Shown piece by piece: positions 45,885 through 56,833 of a stretch of 64,000 bases of DNA; within the stretch, counting starts at the first letter, position 1; every line of letters starts with the position of its first letter. Source of the DNA: Paguma larvata. Its lineage: Eukaryota > Chordata > Mammalia > Carnivora > Viverridae. Below the pieces are notes generated by a model. It was not told the DNA's origin. It searched no databases and saw only the letters and a program-made list of their open reading frames with translations. The stretch covers positions 70,943,895 to 71,007,894 of the forward strand of contig CM057835.1 of assembly GCA_030068075.1 (NCBI GenBank). The letters run 5' to 3'. The position numbers and the translations under genes were made by a program.

Positions 45885-45922
45885 TGGTGTGTTCGGTGGA
45901 GGGACCCATCTGACCGTCCTCG
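45885..45922 (+). CDS. IGLJ: Ig lambda joining segment J9
   Basis: 38 nt, GVFGGGTHLTVL plus G, donor GTAAGT at 45923. The coding sequence is identical to J12. It has a strong RSS and an intact C9 partner, so this is one of the best candidates for frequent use. Confidence 0.94.
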
Positions 45923-47873
45923 GTAAGTCTCCCCATTTCCCTCTTCCTTCATGTCCAGTATACATTTTCAGGCGAGGTTTTTCTGTTTTCTATTGTGACC
46001 TGGGCTCAGGCTGAGGGTCTGTGGGGTCAGTAAGTTTTGTGTCTTTTGTCTGCTCCTCATCGCCACCACTAGTTCCATTTGTCAGATGTGTGGTCAGGCC
46101 TACAAGGGACCTTCCCTGTGAACCCTTCCTGATCTACCCATGAACTCATGTCTCACTGTGGCTCCAGCTCCCTCTCCATGGGAACCTTCTTCCCTGGACT
46201 CGGGGTTGGTTGGCTTCCCACTCAGGGTCTCTGGGCTCCATGAGTCTTATGAAAATTGAGATTGAAGTGCAAGTGACTTGGGGTTGTGCTGCCAGAGGGG
46301 CCATAGGTTTGGGAAGGATTCTGGTGATGACTCAGGCATTGGGTTCCATCCTCGGGGGGTCCCCAGAAGAAGACTGCCTGAAGCACAATGAGGAGAGCCT
46401 TGTCTGGGACTTGGAGACATGGAAGAGGAAGTGGGACAAGGGGGTCAAGGAAGAAGGGTGGATATCAGAGGAGAAGGGGGCCATGAGTGCTGGGAACTTC
46501 CACCTCCCAGGGATAGTCAGGACAACAGCAATAGGACAGGTCTCCGGACACTCAGACAGCAAAGGTAAATGCCTTCAATACCAGAGTTAAGCCTCCTTAG
46601 CAGATAGGTATGTGGGGCCAGGGTCTCCAGGTAGGATCAGGTGACAGGGAAAGACCCTGCCAGGCACTCGGGAATCTGATGAAGGACAGACTCCCAGTAA
46701 ACTTCACAGAACAGGGAGACCCTTCAGAACAGACTTAGCCCATCCTTAAAACTGGGTTCCAAGAGTCTGAGGAGAATTGAGGAGTGAAGGCAAGGAATGG
46801 GGTGCTCGGGCTGTAAATAGGTAGGAAGTGTGGGAAGGATTCTGGAAACGGTCAGGCATAACATTCTGTCTTCAGCTCATCCCAGCTGAAGGGCTCCCTG
46901 AAGCACAGTGAGAAGAGCATTGATCTGGGGACCAGGAGATATGGAGGTGGATGGGGGACAAGGGGATCTAAGAGGAGGCAGGTCATAAGAAGACAATGGC
47001 CCCAGGGTACTGGGACCTTACACCTCTAGAGGAAGAGAAAGGACACCAAGATCAGGACAGGTCTCGGGAGAGTGTCTAGTCAAGACACCAAGGTGCAGGG
47101 GTACATCTCTTCACAGCCCACTAAAGGAGCAGTGCTCCATGAGTAGATACATGGGGTAAGAGTCCCCTGATAGGGACAGGTGACAGGGACATTGACAGCC
47201 AGCCTTCCAAAATACTAAACTAACAGACTCCCAAGTAAATTTCACAGAACAGGGAGACCCTTCAGAACAGACATGGCCTAACCTCAAAACTCAAAATTCA
47301 CTTCACCTGTAAATCCTCCATCTTACAGGACTCAAAGGAATCCACCTCTAGGAAGTCCCACTTATTACCCACTCAGATATCTGGAGATTTGGAGTCCCGT
47401 TGGCAGTTGGGAAAGGCTAGAATGATGATATGATGACTCTGGGGATAGGAAACCTCATTTTTAAATGGAACACAGCCCTGCAAACAAGGACAGACAACCT
47501 ATAGGGGCCCAGGTAGGGGACCAGAGGGACATGACAGTGATACCAAAGTGCAGACAGACAGATTCACAAGAGAATTCAGGTCTCAGGAACAATGCCAGGC
47601 AGTCCCAGGGGAGGACTGTGTGGATTAGGAAGACAGGAGACCTGGAGAGTGTCCGAGGCCACAGAGAGACCCAGACATTACAAAAATTGACAATCACATT
47701 AACTCCAACAGAAGGTGAGTGACTTGTCCATGGCTCAACAGATTTTAGGGAACTGAGACCACTTGAGGCCCAATCCTGGCACATGTGAGAGCTGCTATCC
47801 ACATAGGGACAGAAGTAGGAGCTTCATCCATGGACATGTGATCTCTGACTGACCAGCTCTCCCCACCCCACAG
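45923..47873 (+). other. J9-C9 intron with internal duplication
   Basis: 1951 bases. It has no SINE (the site near 47367-47378, 'gtcccacttatta', is empty). It carries the ~0.5-kb tandem duplication (about 46228-46690 and 46757-47200). Splice-donor-like motif with GT at 47715, 159 nt before C9. Confidence 0.8.
47715..47720 (+). promoter_or_regulatory. Splice-donor-like motif before C9
   Basis: ccaacagaag|gtgagt with GT at 47715. Confidence 0.5.
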
Positions 47874-48193
47874 GTCAGCCCAAGTCAGCTCCCTCGGTCA
47901 CACTCTTCCCACCCTCTGCTGAGGAGCTCAGTGCCAACAAGGCCACCCTGGTGTGCCTCATCAGTGACTTCTACCCCAGCGGCGTGACGGTGGCCTGGAA
48001 GGCGGATGGCACCCCTGTCACCCAGGGCGTGGAGACCACAAAGCCCTCCAAACAGAGCAACAACAAGTACGCAGCCAGCAGCTACCTGAGCCTGTCACCT
48101 GCCCAGTGGAAATCTCGCAGCAGCTACACCTGCCAGGTCACGCATGAGGGTAACACCGTGGAGAAGAATGTGGTCCCCGCAGAGTGCTCTTAG
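47874..48193 (+). CDS. IGLC: Ig lambda constant exon C9
   Basis: Complete 320-nt exon, 106 residues, with Cys28, Trp42, Cys87 and Cys105. Reads SAPSV, Val38, [15 protein letters not shown]. The predicted protein is identical to C10. Acceptor at 47872-47873, TAG at 48191-48193, AATAAA at 48302. Functional-looking. Confidence 0.95.
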
Positions 48194-48301
48194 GTCAGGG
48201 GACCGCCACTTTCCCAAGGGGGTGTCCAGCTGTTGGACCTCCAGGAAGCACTCCCCTTGCAACAGGATTCCAGCCCTTCTCCCTTCATTCAATCAATGCT
48301 C

Positions 48302-48307
48302 AATAAA
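48302..48307 (+). terminator. C9 polyadenylation signal AATAAA
   Basis: AATAAA 109 bases after the stop. Confidence 0.85.
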
Positions 48308-50376
48308 ATGTCCATTATTCAATCAGAAATCATGTTCTCTGGTCATCTGGGTTCATTTGCGTCCTGAAATAAACCAACCTTAGGGTGAAACAAAATTTTT
48401 TGGTTCCATGAGAAAAGAGCCCGCAGAAGGCGTCCTCATGGTTCTTGAAGGGTAGTTTTAGTCTCAATGGAGATTTTGAGAGAACATTCCTCAACAGGAG
48501 ATACAAATGGCAAAAACCATGAGTAATCTTCCTACACAATTTCTGTATCTTTTCCTTCAAATATGAACAATGTCCACTGCCAGTAATAACTGTCATCACT
48601 GATCATGGGTCTCCATTAATGCTATGAAAATTTTGGAGCTTCACCCTGTACCTAGCGCCACACTGTCTACCACTAGCCCTCTATTATAAGGTCCACTCTC
48701 GTCTCCAACGGACCCCCACTCAAGTCATGATGTCTCTGAATTCCTACCCCATGTGAACATTCCCCATCGTACCATCATAGAGCCCTGTCCCTCCCTTATG
48801 AGAACCCCTGTTCCTACCTCCCCAGGAACAATCACCTGTTCTTCCTCCCACAGACTCTCCATCACACTTACTACAGGACCCTCTGCCTAGAGCCTAGTTA
48901 CTCACACCCACACTTCCACTGCTGGCACCTCCACACAACAGTGTCTCTTGCTTCCCTCTTGCATCCAGGTCTCTGGGAGACAGACCCCAGCTATGATTTC
49001 TAGGTGCCCTCCATGGCCTGGCCAACGCATGAGCCCACCTCTTGTGCTTAGGTGACATGCCAGTTCCTCTCTGTTATAAATCAAGGCTCAGATTCTGCCA
49101 ATGGCCTGCTGACAGATTTCTCAAATGACTCATCTACTTAGGAGCTCAAGCTGGGATCTAATTCTAACACATGAGCGCACAAACAGGTACCAAAGAACGG
49201 AAACATACATGCACACACATGATGATCATAGAACCATTGCTTCATTTACAAAACTGTCATGGCGGCACATCTATGGAAGGCTCAGGACAAGCTGGTTCAG
49301 TCAGTGTTGCGCAGGGTCCCAGGTGGGATGTGAACAAAGAAAACTCAGTCCCTGCAGAAGATACAAATGCCAGCCACTAATAATAGAAGGCCCCAGAGAG
49401 TCTGGTCAAAGCTAGGTGAGAAAAGTAACCTCGTGGACTGGTGGGATGGAGTAAAGAAATGAAGGGAGAGCAAATCACGGAAGACAGCAAGAGTCCTGGC
49501 TTAGCAATCAAGTGTGTTACAGAAAGAAGGACACACTTGTGTGTACCCCATGTGAGCTCTGCAAGTGACATCCCCAGGCCAAGATGCAGACCGAGGTCCT
49601 AGGTGTCAAAGACATCACACAGTGAAGTTCCAGTGTAAGGATACTATATGTGTCCTGTGTGGTGGGGCCACCGTGAGGCTGATACTCCTGTACATGGGGA
49701 ACATGCGATTCTCAGTCATTTCAAAGGACCAACACGGTCTGCACGTTTCAGCTCAAGGTGAACCTCATGGACCCAGTTACTGCGTCCCAACCCACGAGGG
49801 ATCCACCTGGTCAATCCAGCTTACATTCAGCCCACAACTCCTACTGCATGACAGCTTTCCTCATAGGGATCAGGAAAAGGGCTAAATAGTGACCACGCTA
49901 CCTTCCAGAAGAATGATCCAAAGTGCGGGTTCAGGAGTTCAGGACACTATGAAGGATCTAAATGCTGGGGGAAACTATTTCTCCTCTCAACAGTTCCCAT
50001 TCCTGACCCCGACCTCCACGGTCTTCTGTGGTAATGATGTGGAGGAATATCCAGGAACCTCTCCAGAGTGCCAAATCTGCAAAGGGTTCCAAGCTCCATC
50101 ACCACTGTGCTGAAACAGCCCTGCTAGCCCCTACCACAATAACTTCCTCACAAAGACTGAGGAGAGCACACAGGGGCTTCATAAGGATGGTGTTATCAGG
50201 GAATTCTAATGCCATACTTAGAGAGGGTATGTCCACTTCCTCCCCATGACTAACAATGGATGGAATCTGAACCCTTCATGGAATTGAAATTCCAGGTCCT
50301 AAGGGGGCACCCCCATCACAACCCATCTGCCCAACCACCACCCGTGACAAGGGGGCTGGGCTTGGGGTCTCCCTTG
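48308..50376. other. C9 to J10 intergenic spacer
   Basis: Same type as C6-J7 and C10-J11. Non-coding; nothing else seen. Confidence 0.75.
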
Positions 50377-50388
50377 CAGCTGCAGGTG
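50377..50388 (+). promoter_or_regulatory. Paired E-box upstream of J10
   Basis: CAGCTGCAGGTG, exact, 32 bases before the nonamer. Confidence 0.5.
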
Positions 50389-50420
50389 GGCCTTGGTCAG
50401 GGGTGGAGGGGCTGACAGAG

Positions 50421-50448
50421 TGTTTGTGTTCGAGGCTGTATCACAGTG
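50421..50448 (+). other. J10 recombination signal (12-RSS)
   Basis: Nonamer tgtttgtgt, 12-base spacer, heptamer cacagtg. Confidence 0.85.
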
Positions 50449-50486
50449 TATTGCTTTCGGCGGAGGGACCCATCTGACCGTCACTG
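50449..50486 (+). CDS. IGLJ: Ig lambda joining segment J10
   Basis: 38 nt, IAFGGGTHLTVT plus G, donor GTGAGT at 50487. The last full residue is Thr rather than Leu/Ile. It pairs with the intact C10, 1656 bases on. Likely functional. Confidence 0.92.
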
Positions 50487-51404
50487 GTGAGTCTTCCCTC
50501 TTTCCCTCTTTTATCGTTCCAGTGTACACTTTCGGGTGATTTTTCTCTGCTTTCTATTGTGACCTGTGCTTAGGCTGAAGGTCGGTGGGGTCTGTAAATT
50601 TTTCCCTTTAGTCTGCCCTTCATCGCCTCCACCGGTCCCATTTTGTCAGATATGTAGTCAGGGATACAGGGTCCATCCTTGTGAATGCTTCTTGATCTAA
50701 ACATGAACTCAGGCCTCACTGTGGCTCCAGCTCACTCCTAAAGGGAACCTTCTCCTCTGGACATGGAGATGGTCCGTCTCCACTCAGGGTATCTGGGTTC
50801 CAAGAGTCCAAGGAGAATTGAGGGTTAAGCAGCAAGTGCTTGGAGTTCAGAGTGCCAGAGGGGCTATGGGATGTGGAAAGGATTCTTGTGATAGCTCAGG
50901 CACTAGGTTTCATCCTCGGAGTTCCCTGGTAGAGAACTTCCATAAGCAAAGTGAGGAGAACCTTTTCTGGGTATTGGAGACATGGAGGAGGAAGTGGTAC
51001 AAGAGGATCAAGAAGCAAATACATCAGAGAAGCGGGCCATGGGTGCTAGGTACTTCCACCTCCACAGAGGTAGGCAGGAAACCAATATCAGGACAGTTCT
51101 TAGGACGGTGTCCTGAGGTTAGGATACTCAGACAGCAGGAATACATCCCTTCACAGCCCACCATGGCAGGAAATCACCTTGAGCAGATACATGGGGCCGG
51201 AGTCTCCTGATAGAGACATATGATAGGGGCAGTGACTAGCAGCTTCCAGGAATGCTAAGATAGTCAGAACTCCCAGGATAAATTCACAGAACAGGGAGAC
51301 TCCTCAGAACAGACTTAGCCCAGCCTCAGATCTGAAAACTCGCCTCACCTGAAAACCCTCCATCTGTAGGACTCCTTGAGATCCAGATCCAGGGAATCTC
51401 ACTT

Positions 51405-51628
51405 TTCAAAAATCTTTTTAACTTTTACTCATTTTTGAGAGACAGGGAGTGGCCACTGGTGAACAGGGGAGGGACAGAGAGATAAGAAGACAAGAATCTT
51501 AAGCAGGCTCTAGGCACTGAGCTGTCAGCACAGCTGAGAGCGCAATGCAGGGCTCAAACACACGAACTGTGATATTATGACCTAAACATAAATCTAAAGC
51601 TTCGATGACTGAGCCACCAAGTTGGCCC
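51405..51628 (-). mobile_element. CAN-SINE, cassette 10
   Basis: Same insertion site and orientation as in cassettes 6, 7, 8 and 11. Confidence 0.85.
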
Positions 51629-51982
51629 AGAAACTCCCACTTCTTTCCCACCAAGCATCCTTAGGCAGGGTTCCTGCTGGGGGGTGGACAAAGCTGCAAT
51701 GATGGTGTGAGGGACTCGTGACAGGAAACTTACTTTTCAAAGGGTAACACAGCCCTGCAACCAGCTTTACAGTAACCGGTAGGAAACCTGGGGGGATATG
51801 GCAGTGACACAACCGTCCAGGACAGAGAGATTCACAGGGAAATTCAGGTCTCAGGGACAATGCCAGGCAGTCTCAGAAGAGGACTGTGTTAATTAGGAGG
51901 ACGTGTGACCTGGAGACTGTCTGAGGACATGGATAGACTCAGACACTATGGAGTATGGCATTCAGATTCATTCCAACAGAAG

Positions 51983-51988
51983 GTAAGT
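51983..51988 (+). promoter_or_regulatory. Splice-donor-like motif before C10
   Basis: ccaacagaag|gtaagt with GT at 51983. The change from gtgagt still leaves a consensus donor. Confidence 0.5.
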
Positions 51989-52142
51989 GACCCTATCCAT
52001 GGCTGACCTGATCTCAGGAAGCTGGCGCCACTTGAGGTCCATGCCATGAACATGACAGAGCTGTTCCTCACATCAGGACTGAGGTAGAAACTTCACCCAA
52101 GGGCACCTGATCTCTGACTGACAGGCTCTCCCTGCCCCACAG

Positions 52143-52462
52143 GTCAGCCCAAGTCGGCCCCTTCAGTCACACTCTTCCCGCCCTCTGCTGAGGAGCTCAG
52201 TGCCAACAAGGCCACCCTGGTGTGCCTCATCAGTGACTTCTACCCCAGCGGCGTGACGGTGGCCTGGAAGGCGGATGGCACCCCTGTCACCCAGGGCGTG
52301 GAGACCACAAAGCCCTCCAAACAGAGCAACAACAAGTACGCAGCCAGCAGCTACCTGAGCCTGTCACCTGCCCAGTGGAAATCTCGCAGCAGCTACACCT
52401 GCCAGGTCACGCATGAGGGTAACACCGTGGAGAAGAATGTGGTCCCCGCAGAGTGCTCTTAG
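52143..52462 (+). CDS. IGLC: Ig lambda constant exon C10
   Basis: Complete 320-nt exon, predicted protein identical to C9. Acceptor at 52141-52142, TAG at 52460-52462, AATAAA at 52571. All key residues present. Functional-looking. Confidence 0.95.
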
Positions 52463-52570
52463 GTCAAGGGACCACCTCCTGCCCAAGGGGGTGTCCAGCT
52501 GTTGGACCTCCAGGAAACACTCCCCTTGCAACAGGATTCCAGCCCTTCTCCCTTCATTCAATCAATGCTC

Positions 52571-52576
52571 AATAAA
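52571..52576 (+). terminator. C10 polyadenylation signal AATAAA
   Basis: AATAAA 109 bases after the stop. Confidence 0.85.
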
Positions 52577-54638
52577 ATGTCCATTATTCAATCAGAAATC
52601 ATGTTCTCTTGTCATCTGGGTTCCACATTTTGTGTCCTGAAATCAACCAAACTTAGGGCCCAGTGAGAGAGGAGCCCGCAGAAGGTATCCTCATGGTTCT
52701 TGAAGGGTAGTTTTAGTCTCAGCCGAGATTGTGAGAGAACAGTCCTCAACAGGATACAAATAGCAAAAACAAGAGAAAACTTCCTCCACAATGTCTGTAT
52801 CCTTTCCTTCTTGTATGAACCATGTCCACTGCCAGTAATAGCTGCCCTCATTGATCATGGGTCTCTATTAATGCTCCGATAATTCCTGAGCTTCACCCTG
52901 TACCTGGCACCACACTGTCTACAACTTGCCCTCTATTATAAGGTCCACCCTTGTTCTCAACAGACTCCCCACACAAGCCATGATATTTCTGGTTTACTAC
53001 CCCATGTGAACATTCCCCATCATACCAGCATAGAGCCCTGTCCCTCCCTTATGAGAACCCCTGTTCCTACCTCCCCAGGAACAATCACCTGTTCTTCTTC
53101 CCACAGACTCCCCATCGCACTGACTACAGGACCCTCTGCCTAGATGCTGGTCACTCACACACACACTCCCACTGCTGGCACCTCCACACAACAGTGTCTC
53201 TTGCTTCCTTCTTGCATCCAAGGTCTCTTGGAGACAGATGCCAAGTATGATCACTAGGTGCCCTCCATGGCCTGGCCAATCCATGATCCCACCTCTTGTG
53301 CTTAGGTGACATGCCAGTTCTTCCCTGTTATAAATCAAGGCTCAGATTCTGCCAATGGCCTGCTGAGAGTTTTCTCAACTGACTCATTTACGTAGGAGTT
53401 CAAGGTGGGATCTAATTCTAACACATAGCACACACACAGGTACCAAAGAACGGAAACATACATGCACACACATGATGATCATAGAACCATTACTTCATTT
53501 GCAAAACTGTCATGGTGGACATCTATGGAAGGCTCAGGACAAGCTGGTTCAGCCAGTGTTACGCATGGTCCCAGGTGGGATGTGAACAAAGGAAACTCAG
53601 TCCCTGCAGAAGATACCAATGCCAGCCAGTAACAACAGAAGGCCCCAGAGATTCTAGTCAAAGCTAGGGTGAGAATAGCAACCTCATGGGCTAGTGGGAG
53701 AGAGTTAAGTGATGAAGGGAGAGCAAATCACGGACAACAGCAAGAGTCCTGGCTTAGCAATCATGTGCATCACAGAATGTATGCCAGACCTGTGTGTGTC
53801 CCATGTGAGCTCTGTAAGTGACATCCCCAGGCCAAGATACAGACCGAGGCCCTGGGTGTCACAGACATCACACAGCGAAGTTCCAGTATAGGGATACAAT
53901 ATGTGTGCTGTGTGTCGGGGCCACCCTGTGCTAGTAATACTCCTGTACGTGGGGAATGTGTGATTCTCAGTCTTTTCAAAGGACGAACACAGACTCTGAC
54001 ATTTAAGGTCAGGTTGAAATTGTTGGACCTGTTGACTGCCTCCCCACACAAAAGGGACCCTCCTGGTCAATCCAGCATACCTTCAGCCCACACACCCCTA
54101 CTGCATTACAGCAGCCATCACAAGGCCCAGGACAGGGACTAAAACAGTGACCACACTGTCTTCCAGAAGAACCTCTCAAATGCAGGGTTTGGGGAGTTTA
54201 AGACCTTATACAGATTTCTAAATGCTGGAGGGAACTGATTCTCCTCCCAACACTTCCCATTCCTGACCCCAAACCTCCACTATTTCCTGTGCTGAGGATG
54301 TGATGGCACATCTAAAACCATCCTTATGAGTCCCAATGCTGCAAAGGGCTTGCAGCTCCATCACTTCTGTGCTAAAACAGCCCTACACACCCCTTCCACA
54401 ATGACATTCTGAACAAGACGGAGGAGAGCACACAGCACCTTCCTAAGAATGGCATTAGCTGACAATTCTACGCCATACCTAGAGAGGGTGTCTCCAATCC
54501 CTCCCCATGACTGACGATGGATGGAATCAGAACTCTCAATGGAAATGAAATTCCAGGTCCCTAGGGGGCAACTCCATCACACACCCGTCTTCCCGACCAC
54601 CACCCGTGACAAGTAGGCCAGGTTTTGTTTCTCTGATG
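52577..54638. other. C10 to J11 intergenic spacer
   Basis: Same type as C6-J7 and C9-J10. Non-coding; nothing else seen. Confidence 0.75.
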
Positions 54639-54650
54639 CAGTTGCAGGTG
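54639..54650 (+). promoter_or_regulatory. Paired E-box upstream of J11 (variant)
   Basis: CAGTTGCAGGTG, one base changed, 30 bases before the nonamer. Confidence 0.45.
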
Positions 54651-54680
54651 TCCTGGGTCAGTGTGGGGTTGCTGACAGAG

Positions 54681-54708
54681 TGTTTGTGTTTGAGTCTGTA
54701 TCAAAGTG
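54681..54708 (+). other. J11 recombination signal, damaged
   Basis: Nonamer tgtttgtgt, 12-base spacer, heptamer caaagtg. The third base is altered (cac to caa), which reads CACTTTG outward from J, on top of a weak nonamer. Poor RAG substrate expected. Confidence 0.8.
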
Positions 54709-54747
54709 TATTACTTTCGGGGGAGGGACCCGTGTGACCGTCATCAG
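54709..54747 (+). pseudogene. IGLJ: J11: joining segment with one-base gain
   Basis: 39 nt. The ITFGGGTRVTVI coding part is intact, but an extra base just before the donor (…gtcatcag|gtgagt where others read …gtcatcg|gtgagt) leaves two bases instead of one to join to C. Any spliced C would be out of frame. The RSS heptamer is also damaged and its C11 partner is dead. Non-functional. Confidence 0.85.
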
Positions 54748-55620
54748 GTGAGTCTTCCCCTTTTCCTTTTCTTTCGTATCCAGTGTACAACTTGGGGTGA
54801 TTTTTCTCTGCTTTCTATTGTGACCTATGCTTAGGCTGAAGGTCTGTGAGGTCTGTAATTTCTGTGTCAGGGTTCAGGGGACCGACCCCGTGAATGCTTC
54901 CTGTTCTAACCCTGACCTCAGGCCTCACTGTGGCTCCAGTTCTCTCCCCAAGGGAACCTTCTCCTCTGGACTTGGGGATGGTTGGTTCCCCCACTCAGGG
55001 TATCTGGGTTCCAACAGTCCAAGGAGAATTGAAGGGTAAGGGGAAAGTGTCTGGGGTTCAGGCTGCCAGAGGGGCAGTAGGATGGGGAAGGATTCTGGTT
55101 GGCTCAAGTACTAGATTCCATCTTTGGGTGGTCCCAGACAGAGAATTTCCAGAAGCACAGTGAGAAGAGCCTCCTCTGGGAACTTGGAGACATGGAGCAG
55201 GATGTGAGACAAGGGAGTCTAGAACCAGGGAGGATTTCAGAGGAGAAGGGATGCCGTGGGTATTGTGATCTTCCACCTCCACAAGGACTGTAAGGACAGC
55301 AATATCAGGACAGATCTTAGGACTGTGTCCTGAGGTCAGGTCACTCAGGCAGCAGAGGCACATGCTTTCACAGCCACCATGGCAGAAAATCCACTTTAGC
55401 AGATGCATGGGGCTGGAGTCTCCTGACAGGGACAGGTGACAGGGACAGTGACTACCAGGCTTCCAGATATGCTGAGACAGTCAGACCTCCCAGAATAAAT
55501 TCACAGAACGGAGAGACTTCTCAGAACAGACATAGCCCACATCAGATCTGAAAATTCACCTCACCTGAAAACCCTCCATCTATAGGACTCCTTGGAATCC
55601 AGCTCCAGGGAATCCTACCT

Positions 55621-55849
55621 TAAAAAACTTTTTTTAACACTTGTTCAGTATTGAGAGACAGGGAGAGGCAGACAGTGTGTGGAGGTGGTAGGACAGAGAG
55701 ATAAATAGACACAGAATCTGAAGCCGCCTCCAGGCTCTAAGCTGTCAATGCAGCTGAGAGTGCAATGCAGGGCTCAAACTCACAAACTGAGATATCATGG
55801 TCTGAGACCAAGTGAAATGCTTAACCAACTGAGCCACCAAGGTGCCCCC
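55621..55849 (-). mobile_element. CAN-SINE, cassette 11
   Basis: Same site as the other intronic SINEs; sister of the cassette 8 copy. Confidence 0.85.
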
Positions 55850-56213
55850 AGAAACTCCCACTGCTTTCCCACCAAGCATCCATAGGCAGGGTCCCTGTTG
55901 GGACATGGGCAAGGCTGCAATCATGGTGTGAGGGGCTCTGGGGACAGAAAACATACATTTCAAAGGGTAACACAGCCCTGCAACCAAGACAGACCAGATA
56001 GAGGGTAATCAAGTAAGGGACTTGGGGGATATGCTAGTGACACAAACATCCAGAACAGAGAGATTCACAAGGAAACGCGGGTCATAGGGCCAATGCCAGC
56101 CAGTCTAGAGAGGACTGTGTAGATTAGGAGGACATGTGACCTGCAGAGTGCCTGAGAACATGGAGGGACCCAGACACTAAAGAATCAGGCAGTCAGATTC
56201 ATTCCAACAGAAG

Positions 56214-56219
56214 GTGAGT
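56214..56219 (+). promoter_or_regulatory. Splice-donor-like motif before C11
   Basis: ccaacagaag|gtgagt with GT at 56214. Confidence 0.5.
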
Positions 56220-56371
56220 GACCCTGCCCATGGCTGAACTGAATTAGAGAGCTGGGGCCAGTTGAGGCTCAAGCCACACATGACAGAGCTGTTCCTCACA
56301 TCAGGAATGAGGTATGAGCTTCAGCCATGGACACCTGGTCTCTGGCTGACCACCTCTCTTCCAACTCACAG

Positions 56372-56689
56372 GTCAGCCCAACTCGGATCCCTCTGTCATA
56401 CACTTCCAGCCCTCTGCTGAGAACTCACGCCAACAAGGCCACCCTGGTGTACCTCACAAGTGTCTTCTACTCCAGGGACTTGGCAGTTTTCTGGAAGCTA
56501 TATGGCACCCCTGTCACCCAGGGCATGGAGACCACCAAGCCCTCTAAACAGAGCAAAAACAAGTAAACGGCCAGCAGCTACCTGACGCTGTCACCTGACA
56601 AGTGGAAATCTCACAGCAAATACACCTGTCAGGTCGCGCCTGAGGGCAGCACCGTGGTAGAGAGTGTGGTCTCCACAGAGTGCGCTTAG
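56372..56689 (+). pseudogene. IGLC: C11: Ig lambda constant pseudogene
   Basis: Sister of C8 (both open [10 protein letters not shown]). 318 nt. A two-base loss near 56421 (…gctgagaactcac) shifts the frame, Cys28 is TAC (gtgtacctc), and a TAA follows AACAAG at about 56563. The last codons keep Cys (gagtgcgct). Acceptor and AATAAA (56828) survive. C11 has fewer stops than C8, and the stop positions differ, so the two decayed in part independently. Confidence 0.92.
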
Positions 56690-56827
56690 GTCCCTGAGAC
56701 TGTCAGAGATGGGAGCCTTTCTCATCCAGACACTGCTTCCCCAGCTCACCATGTACCCTTGAGAACCAAGCCCTGGATTGGCTCAGACCAGGCAGATCAT
56801 ACACCCTGCCTGATTCTACTTGTGCTC

Positions 56828-56833
56828 AATAAA
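56828..56833 (+). terminator. C11 polyadenylation signal AATAAA
   Basis: AATAAA 139 bases after the pseudogene end, C1/C3-type context. Confidence 0.75.

Larger units (their letters stand above)
50487..52142 (+). other. J10-C10 intron
   Basis: 1656 bases with the CAN-SINE (51405-51628) and a splice-donor-like motif that here reads gtaagt (GT at 51983, 160 nt before C10). J-like motif at 50519-50539. Confidence 0.8.
54748..56371 (+). other. J11-C11 intron
   Basis: 1624 bases with the CAN-SINE (55621-55849) and the splice-donor-like motif (GT at 56214, 158 nt before C11). From about 55437 it matches 40430 onward. A weak J-like motif lies at 54780-54800. Confidence 0.8.
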
